Shown one piece after another: positions 1-8,600 of a DNA stretch of 64,000 bases (position 1 is its first letter; every line of letters starts with the position of its first letter). Position numbers and translations under genes: made by a program. The stretch covers positions 1 through 64,000 of the forward strand of contig CABVBU010000013.1 in the NCBI GenBank assembly GCA_902496665.1. Direction: 5' to 3'. The notes beneath the pieces were generated by a model that ran no database searches, had not been told where the DNA came from, and worked only from the letters and a program-made list of their open reading frames with translations. The stretch comes from an uncultured Clostridium sp. (GTDB taxonomy: Bacteria > Bacillota > Clostridia > Lachnospirales > Lachnospiraceae).

Positions 1-363
1 CAAGAGTAAACTCCACTGCCCTTTGGAGAAGTGGAATTTAAATTTTCATTTTAGGCTTCGCATTCCAGGCAAATCACCATCTTGTCTTTTTTTACTTTGC
101 ATGGTAAACTGATTTCACCTCACAATGGTTCTACCATACTTGAAACGAAAATACTGACCCCGGAAAAAAATAACCGGTCCTGACGGAAAGACGGCTATGA
201 TTCCGAAGATCGCCATAATCCACACGAGTTTTATGGTAAATCTATTCTTCGTAAAGTCCATCCGACGTTTTGAGATCACGCTGTCCGATGGAACCGTCCT
301 GCCGATTCCGGACAGAAAATATTCGAAGCTCTCAAAATTATTGCAGGAATGGGGAAAATAGAT
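1..363. other. Leading non-coding stretch
   Basis: No convincing gene lies here. A weak plus-strand promoter candidate, TTGTCT with a 17-base spacer to TAAACT (82-110), could serve the downstream GGDEF/EAL gene with a leader of about 250 bases. A minus-strand frame ending near 50 carries two cysteine pairs but has no usable start codon, so I do not call it. The long minus-strand frame at 115-546 runs antisense into the GGDEF/EAL gene and has no family resemblance. Confidence 0.4.
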
Positions 364-2268
364 ATGAGTTACAATACAGATTTCCTGATCGCAGCCATGA
401 TCATCCAGCTCATCGTTCTGTGCCATTTTTCCGCCCAGAAACGTCCGGATGACCTGAACAACCAGCTTTTTCTGATCCTTTCGGTCCTCGTGAGCCTGGA
501 TATCGCCTTTGAGGTTCTCAGTACCTGCTATATTAACTTTGAACACGCCGGGCCCAGACTGGGCGCAATGTTTACAACAACGGTCTTCTACCTGTTCCAG
601 GCCCTGCTGCCCTTCGTCCTGATCTGTTATGTCCGTTCTCTCCGGGCAAATAAGATCCTTTCCCCAAGTGAGATGCTTGCCTCCTCGATTCCTACGCTCG
701 TTCTGGTCTGCATCATCTTCGGGAACCTGAAGACCGGAATCCTGTTTTCCTTCGATTCATCCATGAATTACATAAGAGGACCCTGGTACATGCTCATGTA
801 CTTCTCTGCCCTCTGCCATCTTCTCACCACCCTCATCCTGACCTGCCTGTGGCGGAAGATCCTTGGACTGTCCAAAGTCCTGGTCCTCATTGAGATCCTC
901 ATCCTGCTCGCGTCCAGCGTCATTGTCCAGGCATTCTGCCACCAGCTTCTGATGACCGGTTTCGGGCTGAGTCTGGGAATCCTGGCGCTTTTTATCACGA
1001 TCAACAATCCGCACGCGAATACGGATAACCTGACCGGTCTCTACGATAAACCATACCTGTTAAGAAAGTTCAGCGAAATGCTGTCCAACCGGAGGATCTT
1101 CCAGGTCATCACCGTGAATCTGTATCAGATCAACCACATCAACAAGGTGACAGGCGTGGATGGCGGTGACCGCCTGATCCTCTCCGCCGCGAGGCAGCTG
1201 CACCGGCTCTGTGGAGACAATGTGTTCCGCATCTCCGGAAAACGATTTCTCATCTTCACGTTCTCCCAGGAGCAGTTTGAACTCTATCTTGATGAGCTGG
1301 AGAATTTATTCCATCCGGATACAGCCCCATCGGGAACAGCTGTCTCCTCCCCGGTCATCATCAGCGGGATCTTTCATGCGGAACGATTCGAGGATGGCGG
1401 TTCCATCCTTGATTATGCGCAGTATCTGGAATCGCTCGCGCCGAACACCGGGCTCAATGAGACCGTCCGGGATACGGACAAGACCATGGAGCGCTTCCTT
1501 TACCTGAAAAAGGTGGAGCAGTTTCTGCACACTGCGATCGCGAATGATCTGTTTGAGGTCTACTACCAGCCCGTATATTCCCTGAAGGAGAAGCGCTACA
1601 TCACGCTGGAGGCATTGAGCCGTCTATATCACCCGGAGCTCGGCTGGATCCCTCCGGACATTTTTATCCAGATCGCCGAAAAGAATAATCTGGTCGACAA
1701 GATCACGATTCTCCAGTTCCGCCGGATCTGCCGTTTTATCCAGGAGCACCCGCTCCTCACAGACAGACTCTGCAATATTAAGATGAACCTCTCCCCGTTA
1801 GACCTGATCCAGACAAACAGCAGCACCCACCTGATCCGGCTTATGGATGAATATGGGGTCAAACATTCTTTCATCCAGTTCGAGATCACAGAGACCGTCG
1901 CAACAGAGTACAACAGCGCGCTCAATAAGGCGGTCGATGACTTCGCGGATTCCGGAATCGGTCTCTGCCTCGATGATTTTGGCTCCGGATACGCGAACCT
2001 GAATACGGTCATGCAGCTTCCATTTTCCGCGATCAAGCTGGACCGTTCCCTCTTAAGCAAAATCTGTGAGGATCCGCGCTCCGCGAACTTCTATCACAGC
2101 ATCGTGTCTTCCTTCCAGAATATGGGATTCCATGTGATCTCCGAGGGTGTGGAGACAGATGCCGAGGTGAAGCTTTTAAGCGACTACGGTGTCGACATGA
2201 TCCAGGGCTTCTATTTTTCAAAACCACTCCCGCCGGAGAAGCTCCTTGATCTTCTGGAAAAATCATAA
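364..2268 (+). CDS. Membrane-anchored GGDEF/EAL protein, probable c-di-GMP phosphodiesterase
   Basis: About 634 residues. The first ~215 residues are hydrophobic and form six or seven membrane segments, the likely sensory part. A GGDEF-like domain follows (~220-370), but its signature loop reads SGKRF instead of GG[DE]EF, so diguanylate cyclase activity is unlikely. The EAL domain (~390-630) keeps the LEAL motif, the DDFGSG loop, the KLDRSLL lysine and a C-terminal SEGVET and QGFYFSKPL region, as in active c-di-GMP phosphodiesterases. I chose the ATG at 364 because GGGG (351-354) sits 9 bases upstream of it; the in-frame ATG at 349 has no spaced ribosome-binding site. The gene stands alone, with no recognisable partner. 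Family assignment is strong; the sensed signal and net activity are inference. Confidence 0.9.
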   Translation: MSYNTDFLIAAMIIQLIVLCHFSAQKRPDDLNNQLFLILSVLVSLDIAFEVLSTCYINFEHAGPRLGAMFTTTVFYLFQALLPFVLICYVRSLRANKILSPSEMLASSIPTLVLVCIIFGNLKTGILFSFDSSMNYIRGPWYMLMYFSALCHLLTTLILTCLWRKILGLSKVLVLIEILILLASSVIVQAFCHQLLMTGFGLSLGILALFITINNPHANTDNLTGLYDKPYLLRKFSEMLSNRRIFQVITVNLYQINHINKVTGVDGGDRLILSAARQLHRLCGDNVFRISGKRFLIFTFSQEQFELYLDELENLFHPDTAPSGTAVSSPVIISGIFHAERFEDGGSILDYAQYLESLAPNTGLNETVRDTDKTMERFLYLKKVEQFLHTAIANDLFEVYYQPVYSLKEKRYITLEALSRLYHPELGWIPPDIFIQIAEKNNLVDKITILQFRRICRFIQEHPLLTDRLCNIKMNLSPLDLIQTNSSTHLIRLMDEYGVKHSFIQFEITETVATEYNSALNKAVDDFADSGIGLCLDDFGSGYANLNTVMQLPFSAIKLDRSLLSKICEDPRSANFYHSIVSSFQNMGFHVISEGVETDAEVKLLSDYGVDMIQGFYFSKPLPPEKLLDLLEKS

Positions 2269-2526
2269 AAATATTTTTAACGCGATAGCCCCTTGATTTC
2301 AGCTTTCCTAAGGACTGTACTACTGCCCGTCCCAAAGAACGGTATCGCAAACACTATTACTGTCTACACTGATTCTTTCCCAGATATCCTGCCGGATCTT
2401 TTTATTATTTGTTTATGTTTGCAAAAACTGTCGAAAATAAAAAGTTTTTGCACTATAATGCAATTACTTGAATATGCTGATAAGTTTTCAGGATACAGAA
2501 CCGGTCAAGGTGATTATCGGTATTAG

Positions 2527-2646
2527 CTGCTGCAAAACATCCGCGATAACTACGAAAAAATCGTTTTGTCGCTTGAACCTGGGCTTGATGCCTCCTATGA
2601 CGGCATCAGATCCGAAAATCTCATAGATTGGCTGCTCAATCAATAA
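2527..2646 (+). pseudogene. 3' remnant of a DUF4143-type AAA ATPase gene
   Basis: The plus-strand frame encodes 39 residues then a stop. It contains IRDNYEKIVLSLEP, then a GIR..NLIDWLL ending. This resembles the C-terminal tail of the widespread ATP-binding proteins with DUF4143, which end in a DNYxKxVxxxD...G.....xxDWLL pattern. An in-frame stop (TAG at 2524) lies just before the fragment, and there is no Walker motif or start codon anywhere nearby. I read it as the scar of a deleted gene. The match is from memory of the family tail and is short, so confidence is moderate. Confidence 0.5.
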
Positions 2647-2731
2647 ACTCTGTATTTCAGAGCGCAGCCAAATAAACTCCGCATATTCATTCATGAGCCG
2701 TCAAAAGGCATAGCATCCACGATCTTTCGAT

Positions 2732-2776
2732 ACAGGAAAAGCACGCAGACGTTTTGCATCTGCGTGCTTTTCCTGT
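2732..2776 (-). terminator. Rho-independent terminator of the hydrogenase operon
   Basis: A near-perfect 20-bp stem with arms rich in AAAAGCACGCAGA and its complement, and a five-base loop. It lies 21 bases past the hydA stop codon and is symmetrical enough to act in both directions. Confidence 0.8.
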
Positions 2777-2797
2777 ATCTGTAATTTAACTGACACT

Positions 2798-4531
2798 TTA
2801 TTTATTCTTCCAATGCTCCGTATGCAGCAGCATATGCGCCTTATGGGACATCGGCTTTCCAAAGAAATCACTGTAGATCTCCCTGATATCCGGGTTCTCG
2901 TGAGAGTAACGGATATCGGCTTTTGCGTCCAGCGCATAGAGCTTTCTGCCTCTCGCAAAGGCCAGCTCCTCTCCGTCATGGATCGGCTGTCCGCCTCCGC
3001 CAACACAGCCACCGGGGCAGGCCATGACTTCCACGAAGTCATAGTGGACCTCGCCGCGCTCGATCTGCTGTAAGAGTCTTCTCGCGTTTCCGAGTCCGCT
3101 GACCGCCGCAATGCGGAGCCTGATATCACCGATGGCAAATTCCGCTTCCTGAACTCCGGCATTCTCCTGAAAACCTCCGCTGCGGACCGCTTTAAAAGCG
3201 TCTGCAGGTGGGTTCTCGCCCTTTAAGGTAAAGTATGCCGTGCGGAGAGCCGCCTCCATAACACCTCCGGTCGCTCCGAAGATCACGCCCGCGCCGGTTC
3301 CCGCATGCATCGGGCTGTCACCAGGAATCTCCACTAAGGTATCCGGGCGGATATGGGCGGAGCGGATCATCTTCACAAGTTCTCTTGTTGTGAGAACCGC
3401 ATCCACATCATGTCCGGCATACTCGCCGTAGAAGAGATCCATCTCCCGCTCGCCCTTCTTTGCCACACACGGCATGATGGAGAGCGTAAAGATCTGATCC
3501 GGAGAAACACCAAGCTTTTCCGCGAAATATGTCTTCATGACTGCGCCGAACATCTGCTGCGGGGATTTCGCCGTGGACAGATAATTTACCATGTACGGGA
3601 ACTGGGTCTTCGCGAAGCGCACCCAGCCTGGACAGCAGGATGTGAACATCGGTCTTTCCTTCAGCTCACCACTCGTAAACCGTTTTATAAACTCCGTGCT
3701 CTCCTCCATGATCGTTAGATCCGCAGAGAATACCGTATCAAAGGTATAGTTCACGCCCATGCGTTTTAAGGCATCGAAGATCTTTCCGACCGGTGCATCC
3801 TCGCCCGCCAGGCCAAGTTCCTCGCCCCAGGCCGTGCGCACCGCCGGGGCCACCTGTGCCACAACGATCTTATCCTTATTTTCAATTGCCTCCCAGACCT
3901 TCTCCGTATCATCTCTCTCGGAGAGCGCGCCTACCGGGCAGTGGGTGATGCACTGGCCGCAGAGGGCACAGTCGGACTCCTCGATGGTCTTGTGGCATGC
4001 CACGTTCACGGTGGTTCTGGAACCGGTACCTTCCACATCCCAGATGCTGAGACCCTGGATCTTATCGCAGACCTGCACGCAGCGCATGCACTTGATGCAC
4101 TTCGCGGAATTGCGGATCAGCGGGAAGTTCTTGTTCCATGGCTGGTACTCCGGCTCCTGTTTGAACGGAATGTCCAGGATATTCAGGTCATAGGCAACCT
4201 GCTGCAACTGGCAGTTTCCGTTTCTCGGACAGACAACGCACCGGTTATCATGCTGGGATAATAATAACTGTACCGTATTTCTTCTATGATTTCTGACCTT
4301 CGGGCTGTTGGTGTAGATCACCATGCCGTCCTTCACCATGTTGTTGCAGGATGTGATCAGTTTCTCTTTTCCTTCCAGCTCCACGACGCAGACTCTACAG
4401 GCCGCGATCTCGTTGATCCCCTTTAAGTAGCAGAGCTTCGGAATCGGGATCCCGTTTCTCTCAGCCGCTTCCATGATCGTGATATTTTCCTCTGCCGAAA
4501 TCTGTTTTCCGTCGATGATTATATTTACCAT
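2798..4531 (-). CDS. hydA: [FeFe] hydrogenase catalytic subunit (HydA/HndD-like)
   Basis: 577 residues, typical of group A multisubunit [FeFe] hydrogenases. In order: an N-terminal [2Fe-2S] domain (cysteines around residues 35-65), a His-ligated [4Fe-4S] motif (HDNRCVVCPRNGNC), two ferredoxin-type clusters (CIKCMRCVQVC and CALCGQCITHC), then the H-cluster domain with all three signatures intact: TSCCPGW, MPCVAKKGE and MACPGGCVGGGGQP. The C-terminus is a small-subunit-like tail. It should reversibly interconvert protons and H2 in the cytoplasm. The start codon overlaps the end of the upstream flavoprotein gene by 7 bases, so the two are translationally coupled and probably form one complex. 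The electron partner (NADH, NADPH and/or ferredoxin) cannot be read from this subunit alone. Confidence 0.95.
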   Translation of the reverse strand: MVNIIIDGKQISAEENITIMEAAERNGIPIPKLCYLKGINEIAACRVCVVELEGKEKLITSCNNMVKDGMVIYTNSPKVRNHRRNTVQLLLSQHDNRCVVCPRNGNCQLQQVAYDLNILDIPFKQEPEYQPWNKNFPLIRNSAKCIKCMRCVQVCDKIQGLSIWDVEGTGSRTTVNVACHKTIEESDCALCGQCITHCPVGALSERDDTEKVWEAIENKDKIVVAQVAPAVRTAWGEELGLAGEDAPVGKIFDALKRMGVNYTFDTVFSADLTIMEESTEFIKRFTSGELKERPMFTSCCPGWVRFAKTQFPYMVNYLSTAKSPQQMFGAVMKTYFAEKLGVSPDQIFTLSIMPCVAKKGEREMDLFYGEYAGHDVDAVLTTRELVKMIRSAHIRPDTLVEIPGDSPMHAGTGAGVIFGATGGVMEAALRTAYFTLKGENPPADAFKAVRSGGFQENAGVQEAEFAIGDIRLRIAAVSGLGNARRLLQQIERGEVHYDFVEVMACPGGCVGGGGQPIHDGEELAFARGRKLYALDAKADIRYSHENPDIREIYSDFFGKPMSHKAHMLLHTEHWKNK

Positions 4532-6357
4532 AATGTACTCCTGCCTCCTTTAAAGATTCCGTATCCGAAATGGTCGCAGCGCAGGCACCGTCCGGCTTCC
4601 TGCTTCGCCTCCTTCTCGGTCATGCAGTTCTCCACTGCGTTGAAATCACAGACGCGCTCGCAGGCATCACGTTCCGTTAAGTTCACGCGTCCGCACGGGG
4701 TCTTGTCTTTCAGGCTCGCCTCCGGGATCTCCACACCGCTGGTGATCTCGTGATGGTAGCCGAGGTATTCATCGATGTTAGCCGCAACAACCTTCGCCGC
4801 CGCGATGGCTTTGATAACGGAAGCCGGGCCGCTGGAGCAGTCGCCACCCGCAAATACGCCAGGCATGTTCTCAAAAGCGCCGCTCTTTAAGGTGACGATC
4901 TTGCCGCGGGATACCGGGATTCCGGCCTTCTCGAAATGTCCGGACTCGATATCCTGTCCGATAGCCTTGATGAGGATGTCACACGGGATGTAGACATCCG
5001 GCTCGCCCGTCGGCTTCACGCTGGCACGTCCATCCTTGATCGCGCTGATCATCTGCGGGGTCGCGTAAATGCCGTGGATCTTGTGATCCTCGCCGACATC
5101 CAGGGACGCCGGGGCCTTTAAGGTCACGATCTCGATACCTTCAGCGACAGCGCCCTCGATCTCTCCCGGCAACGCTGTCATATCATTTCTTCGTCTTCTA
5201 TATAAAATGCTGACTTTCTTCGCACCCAGTCTCTTCGCCGTTCGGACCGCATCCATGGACACGTTTCCGCCGCCGATGACAACGACTTCTTTTCCGGTCA
5301 GATCGATGATCTCGTCTTTTCCAACACTTCTTAAGAACTGTACTGCGGAGAGCACGCCGTCCGCGTCCTCGCCCGGAAGTCCAAGCTTCTTATCCGTGCT
5401 GGCACCGATAGTGATGAGCACCGCGTCATACTGTTCCCGAAGTTCCTGGATCGTAATGTCCACGCCGATCTTTAAGCCCTGTTTTACTTCCACTCCTGTC
5501 TTTAAGATCGCGTTGATATCGTCATCCAGCCGCTCCTTTGGGAGACGATAGTTCGGGATTCCGTAGCGGAGCATGCCGCCGAGCTTCGGAAGCATCTCAT
5601 ACACGGTGGTCTGATGTCCCATGAGCTGCAAGTAGTAAGCTGCGCTTAAACCACCAGGGCCGCCGCCGAGGACAGCGACCTTCTTTCCCGTTGACGGGGC
5701 GCATTCCGGCGGCTCCACAAATCCGGCATAGTCTGCCGCGAACCGCTTTAAACCCCTGATATTTACAGCGTCGTCCACCATGTTCCGGCGGCATCTTGCC
5801 TCGCAGGGATGCTCGCAGATAAAGCCGCAGGTGGTCGGGAACGGGTTGTCCTTACGGATCAGGCGGATCGCGTCGGCGTATCTGCCTTCCTCCACCAGTG
5901 CCACATAGCCCGGAATGTCCACATGGGCCGGGCAGATCGCGACACAGGGAACCGGCTGGTTGTATGTACAGGTACAGCGCCCGTTCTTGATGTGCTCTAC
6001 ATAGTCATCGCGGTAGCCGATAAGTCCCTTGTAGACCATATTCGCCGCCTCATAGCCGATAGCACAGTCGGCGGAGTCCATGATCGAAAGCGCTGTCTTT
6101 TCCATAAGATCCAGCGTGTCCATTGTCGCTTTTCCGTTTAACACATCCCGGATCAGCTGGTTTAACTGTCCGAGACCGATCCGGCACGGCACACACTTTC
6201 CGCAGGTCTGCGCATGGCACAGCTCCAGAAATGCTCTGGCCATATCAACAGGACAGAGCCCAGGCGGGCTCGACTCGATTCTTCGTTCCAGATCTTTATA
6301 AAGTCCCTCCATCACGATCCGCGCGCGGGTCGGGGACATGATCTCCAATCTGCTCAT
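4525..6357 (-). CDS. NuoF C-terminal-like/GltD-like iron-sulfur flavoprotein, hydrogenase partner
   Basis: 610 residues with an unusual two-part build. Residues ~1-120 match the C-terminal [4Fe-4S] part of NuoF/HydB (TCGKCVPCRIG plus a downstream DCAIG) but lack the NuoF FMN/NADH domain. Residues ~125-560 match the glutamate synthase small subunit (GltD): an N-terminal cysteine-rich dicluster region (CPAHVDIP and CGFICEHPCEARC), an FAD fold (GGGPGGLSAAYYL) and a second dinucleotide fold (GGGNVSMDAVR) with an RRR segment often seen in NADPH binding. A further cysteine cluster (CERVC...CLRC) is at the C-terminus. It is the first gene of a two-gene operon with hydA. I infer that it links NAD(P)H to the hydrogenase; its relatives include GltD, NfnB and SfrA-type proteins. 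Ribosome-binding site GAGAGGAT lies 3 bases before the ATG. Confidence 0.85.
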   Translation of the reverse strand: MSRLEIMSPTRARIVMEGLYKDLERRIESSPPGLCPVDMARAFLELCHAQTCGKCVPCRIGLGQLNQLIRDVLNGKATMDTLDLMEKTALSIMDSADCAIGYEAANMVYKGLIGYRDDYVEHIKNGRCTCTYNQPVPCVAICPAHVDIPGYVALVEEGRYADAIRLIRKDNPFPTTCGFICEHPCEARCRRNMVDDAVNIRGLKRFAADYAGFVEPPECAPSTGKKVAVLGGGPGGLSAAYYLQLMGHQTTVYEMLPKLGGMLRYGIPNYRLPKERLDDDINAILKTGVEVKQGLKIGVDITIQELREQYDAVLITIGASTDKKLGLPGEDADGVLSAVQFLRSVGKDEIIDLTGKEVVVIGGGNVSMDAVRTAKRLGAKKVSILYRRRRNDMTALPGEIEGAVAEGIEIVTLKAPASLDVGEDHKIHGIYATPQMISAIKDGRASVKPTGEPDVYIPCDILIKAIGQDIESGHFEKAGIPVSRGKIVTLKSGAFENMPGVFAGGDCSSGPASVIKAIAAAKVVAANIDEYLGYHHEITSGVEIPEASLKDKTPCGRVNLTERDACERVCDFNAVENCMTEKEAKQEAGRCLRCDHFGYGIFKGGRSTLW

Positions 6358-6464
6358 ATGATCCTCTCCTCTGCAATCTTTTTTTCATCGGTCACACCTG
6401 CTTACGCAGGCATGTCTGCTTTCCCCTCTATGGCTTATTGAATTTGTTTCTTAACATATTGTCG

Positions 6465-6494
6465 ATTCTATCACATGATTATTAAATAAATCAA
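6465..6494 (-). promoter_or_regulatory. Promoter of the hydrogenase operon
   Basis: Minus-strand TTGATT, an 18-base spacer and TAGAAT. Transcription would begin about 100 bases before the flavoprotein gene. A palindrome TTAACGTTAA (6528-6537) lies upstream and a TGTTAA half-site lies just downstream. Both resemble Rex redox-repressor sites but match imperfectly. Confidence 0.55.
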
Positions 6495-6574
6495 GTATTT
6501 TATGCATTTCGCTTAATAATCTTTTGTTTAACGTTAATTTTTAGACAAATTCATAAATATGATCGTGACCGTTA

Positions 6575-6607
6575 CAAAAAACAGGGGATAGCAAATACTA
6601 TCCCCTG
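6575..6607 (-). terminator. Terminator after the PatB/M20 operon
   Basis: A perfect 10-bp stem (CAGGGGATAG and its complement) with a six-base loop, followed on the minus strand by a run of six or seven U. It lies 33 bases past the stop of the transporter remnant, and therefore still marks the end of the original operon. Confidence 0.85.
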
Positions 6608-6626
6608 GAAAACAATCCCATCAAAA

Positions 6627-7187
6627 TCAGTTCATTTTTATTAAAGCATATTGGCAAATACACCTGCTATCATAACAGATGTTATGGTAACTGTAACGAA
6701 CCCACCTACGATCATTGGCGCAAACATTTGTCCCATGCTGATAACCATCAAGGGCTTCTTCCCCTTCTTCAAAGCAACAGTATACTGTACCCTTTAATTG
6801 TTCACGTATCTGGGATAATACTTTTATCGTTGTCAGCATCATAGCCATATGTGCATCATGACCGCAAGCATGGCATACCCCAGGTTTCTGGGAAACACAT
6901 GCTTTAGGCTGGATCAGATTATCAGTATCCTCCTTCACTGGAAGAGCGTCCATATCGCAGCGGAGCAGATGATGTTTTCCAGGCTTTTCCCCTTTTATAA
7001 TAGCTACCAGCCCCGTTCCGGCAGCCAGACGGTACTCCACTCCCATTTTTTCAAGTTCACTGATGATTGTCTTGCGTGTCTCAAATTCCTTATTTGACAG
7101 TTCCGGGTTCATATGAAAATATCTGCGCATTTTGATCAGGTAATCTTCCTGCTCTTTTACCAGTTTAAGGATATCAGGATCATTCAT
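6627..7187 (-). pseudogene. Truncated M20-family amidohydrolase (hippurate/IAA-amino acid hydrolase type)
   Basis: The N-terminal ~160 residues match M20D amidohydrolases: HxxPELSNKEFET, the metal-site segment LRCDMDALPVKE, CHACGHDAHMAMML and FEEGEE. Family members have about 390 residues, but this frame stops at 186. The last ~25 residues are out-of-frame translation of a transporter fragment. The remaining metal ligands, the dimerisation domain and the C-terminal half are absent, so the product should be inactive. It has a good ribosome-binding site (GGAGGAGAAG) and follows the PatB gene by 21 bases, so it was the second gene of that operon. Confidence 0.85.
6641..6750 (-). pseudogene. 3' remnant of a membrane transporter gene
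   Basis: Read one frame off from the M20 fragment, this stretch encodes about 35 very hydrophobic residues ending FVTVTITSVMIAGVFANML and a stop. It looks like the last membrane segment of a transporter. It joins the truncated M20 coding sequence directly near 6745-6755 and is followed by the operon terminator. A single deletion that removed the end of the M20 gene and most of a downstream transporter gene explains the arrangement. The transporter family is not identifiable. Confidence 0.6.
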
Positions 7188-7208
7188 TCTTTCTTCTCCT
7201 CCCTACAT

Positions 7209-8393
7209 TTATAAAGCATCAAGTGCCTCTGCGATCCGGTTCAAAGCCTCTTCAAGCTGTGCTCTCGGGCATGAGAAATTAATACGCTGAAAGCCGCCTG
7301 CTTCCCCATTAGGCCCAAATTTAGGTCCATCATCTGTTGCCACTTTTGCTTTATGGCACATAAAATCCCATAATTCCTGATCTGTCATTCCATAAGCCCT
7401 GAAATCCAGCCAGCCAAGATACGTTGCTTCCGGAATACGATATTTCACCTTTGGCATCCGTTTCTGGATAAAATCTGCTATAAACTGTGCATTACCCCGT
7501 AAATATTCTTTTAATTCTTCCAGCCACTCCTCACTTTCATTATAAGCTGCGATCTGTGCTACCGCGCCGAATGCACCCGGCCATAAATAATATGGCTGCA
7601 TTTTTTCCTGGAATGCTGCACGCATCTCATCATTTGGAATAATAATATCAGATACCAGCAGTCCGGCTACATTAAAGCTTTTAGACGGTGACATGCAGAT
7701 AATGCTGTTCTGTGCAAATTTATCACTGATCGTTGCAAAGGATACAAACTCTCTGTCTGTCAGGATAAGATCTGAATGGATCTCATCTACTACAACCTTC
7801 ACTCCATTATCAATACAGATATTTCCCATGCGGGTCAGCTCCTCTTTCGTCCAAAGGCGTCCGCTTGGATTTTGAGGGCTGCATACCAGGATCAGCTTTG
7901 TTTTCGGATCTTTTGCCTGCATTTCCAACTGCTCGAAATTCATCTCATAATAACCGTCTTTATTCACAAGGGCATTGTATACAATATGACGTCCTGTTTT
8001 ATTAACATAATCATAGTAAGGATAATAAACCGGAGATTGGATGATAACGTTATCTCCTGGATCCGTGAACAATTCAATGGCAAATACAAGAGGAAGATTC
8101 AATCCCGGTGTATATGTGATCCATTCTTTTTTAATATCCCAGTGATTACGTCTTTTCTGCCAGTTAACGCAGGCCATGAGAAATTCATCCGCAAGATACC
8201 CATATCCATAATTCTCATGAGCCGCACGGTCCTGGATCGCTTTTGCCACTGCCGGAGCTGCCTTAAAATCCATATCTGCAATACCCAGTGGGATCACATC
8301 GCTCTCTCCATACATCTCCTGACGAAGCTTGGATGACCATTTAATAGACATAACCTTGGTACGATCAATGCAACTGTCAAAATCATATTTCAT
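7209..8393 (-). CDS. PatB/MalY-type PLP-dependent aminotransferase / C-S lyase
   Basis: 394 residues, full length for the MalY/PatB family of fold-type I PLP enzymes. Recognisable parts are the N-terminal MKYDFD...R.....KW, IADMDFKAAP, YTPGLN, CSPQNPSGR, VVDEIHSDL and the PLP-lysine segment SPSKSFNVAGL. Members act as cystathionine beta-lyases or cysteine-S-conjugate beta-lyases, cleaving C-S bonds to give pyruvate, ammonia and a thiol. The original operon partner was an M20 amidohydrolase, which suggests that amide-linked or conjugated amino acids were deacylated and then lysed. The operon is divergent from an XRE-cupin regulator, the obvious candidate controller. The exact substrate is not determinable. 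Confidence 0.9.
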   Translation of the reverse strand: MKYDFDSCIDRTKVMSIKWSSKLRQEMYGESDVIPLGIADMDFKAAPAVAKAIQDRAAHENYGYGYLADEFLMACVNWQKRRNHWDIKKEWITYTPGLNLPLVFAIELFTDPGDNVIIQSPVYYPYYDYVNKTGRHIVYNALVNKDGYYEMNFEQLEMQAKDPKTKLILVCSPQNPSGRLWTKEELTRMGNICIDNGVKVVVDEIHSDLILTDREFVSFATISDKFAQNSIICMSPSKSFNVAGLLVSDIIIPNDEMRAAFQEKMQPYYLWPGAFGAVAQIAAYNESEEWLEELKEYLRGNAQFIADFIQKRMPKVKYRIPEATYLGWLDFRAYGMTDQELWDFMCHKAKVATDDGPKFGPNGEAGGFQRINFSCPRAQLEEALNRIAEALDAL

Positions 8394-8428
8394 ACAACAT
8401 ACCTGTCTGTGCTGATTCTGTAAAACAT

Positions 8429-8580
8429 GTCCAATATATTAGAACAGGCGATTGGAAAATGACAGACTTTCAGACACAGCACATCCTTTCCTTTTTCTAA
8501 TGAATGATATATAATACTGTTGTTGGGTTTGCAAACTCAATGTATAATATATTGTACTTTTTCTCCAATATATTGTCAAT
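8429..8580. promoter_or_regulatory. Divergent patB / XRE-cupin control region
   Basis: A plus-strand promoter TTGTTG, 17-base spacer, TATAAT (8521-8549) fits the XRE-cupin gene. The sequence TCCAATATATT occurs twice (8430-8440 and 8565-8575), once on each side of the promoter, and TATAATATATTGTAC lies between. These repeats are candidate operators through which the regulator could control itself and patB. The operator role is inferred from repetition and position. Confidence 0.5.
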
Positions 8581-8600
8581 AGATAGGAGGATTTTTTGTT

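Noticed and set aside
6510..6540. Rex redox-repressor operator upstream of the hydrogenase operon
   Set aside because: TTAACGTTAA lacks the eight-base gap of the TTGTTAAnnnnnnTTAACAA consensus and lies upstream of the promoter; evidence is too weak for a separate call.
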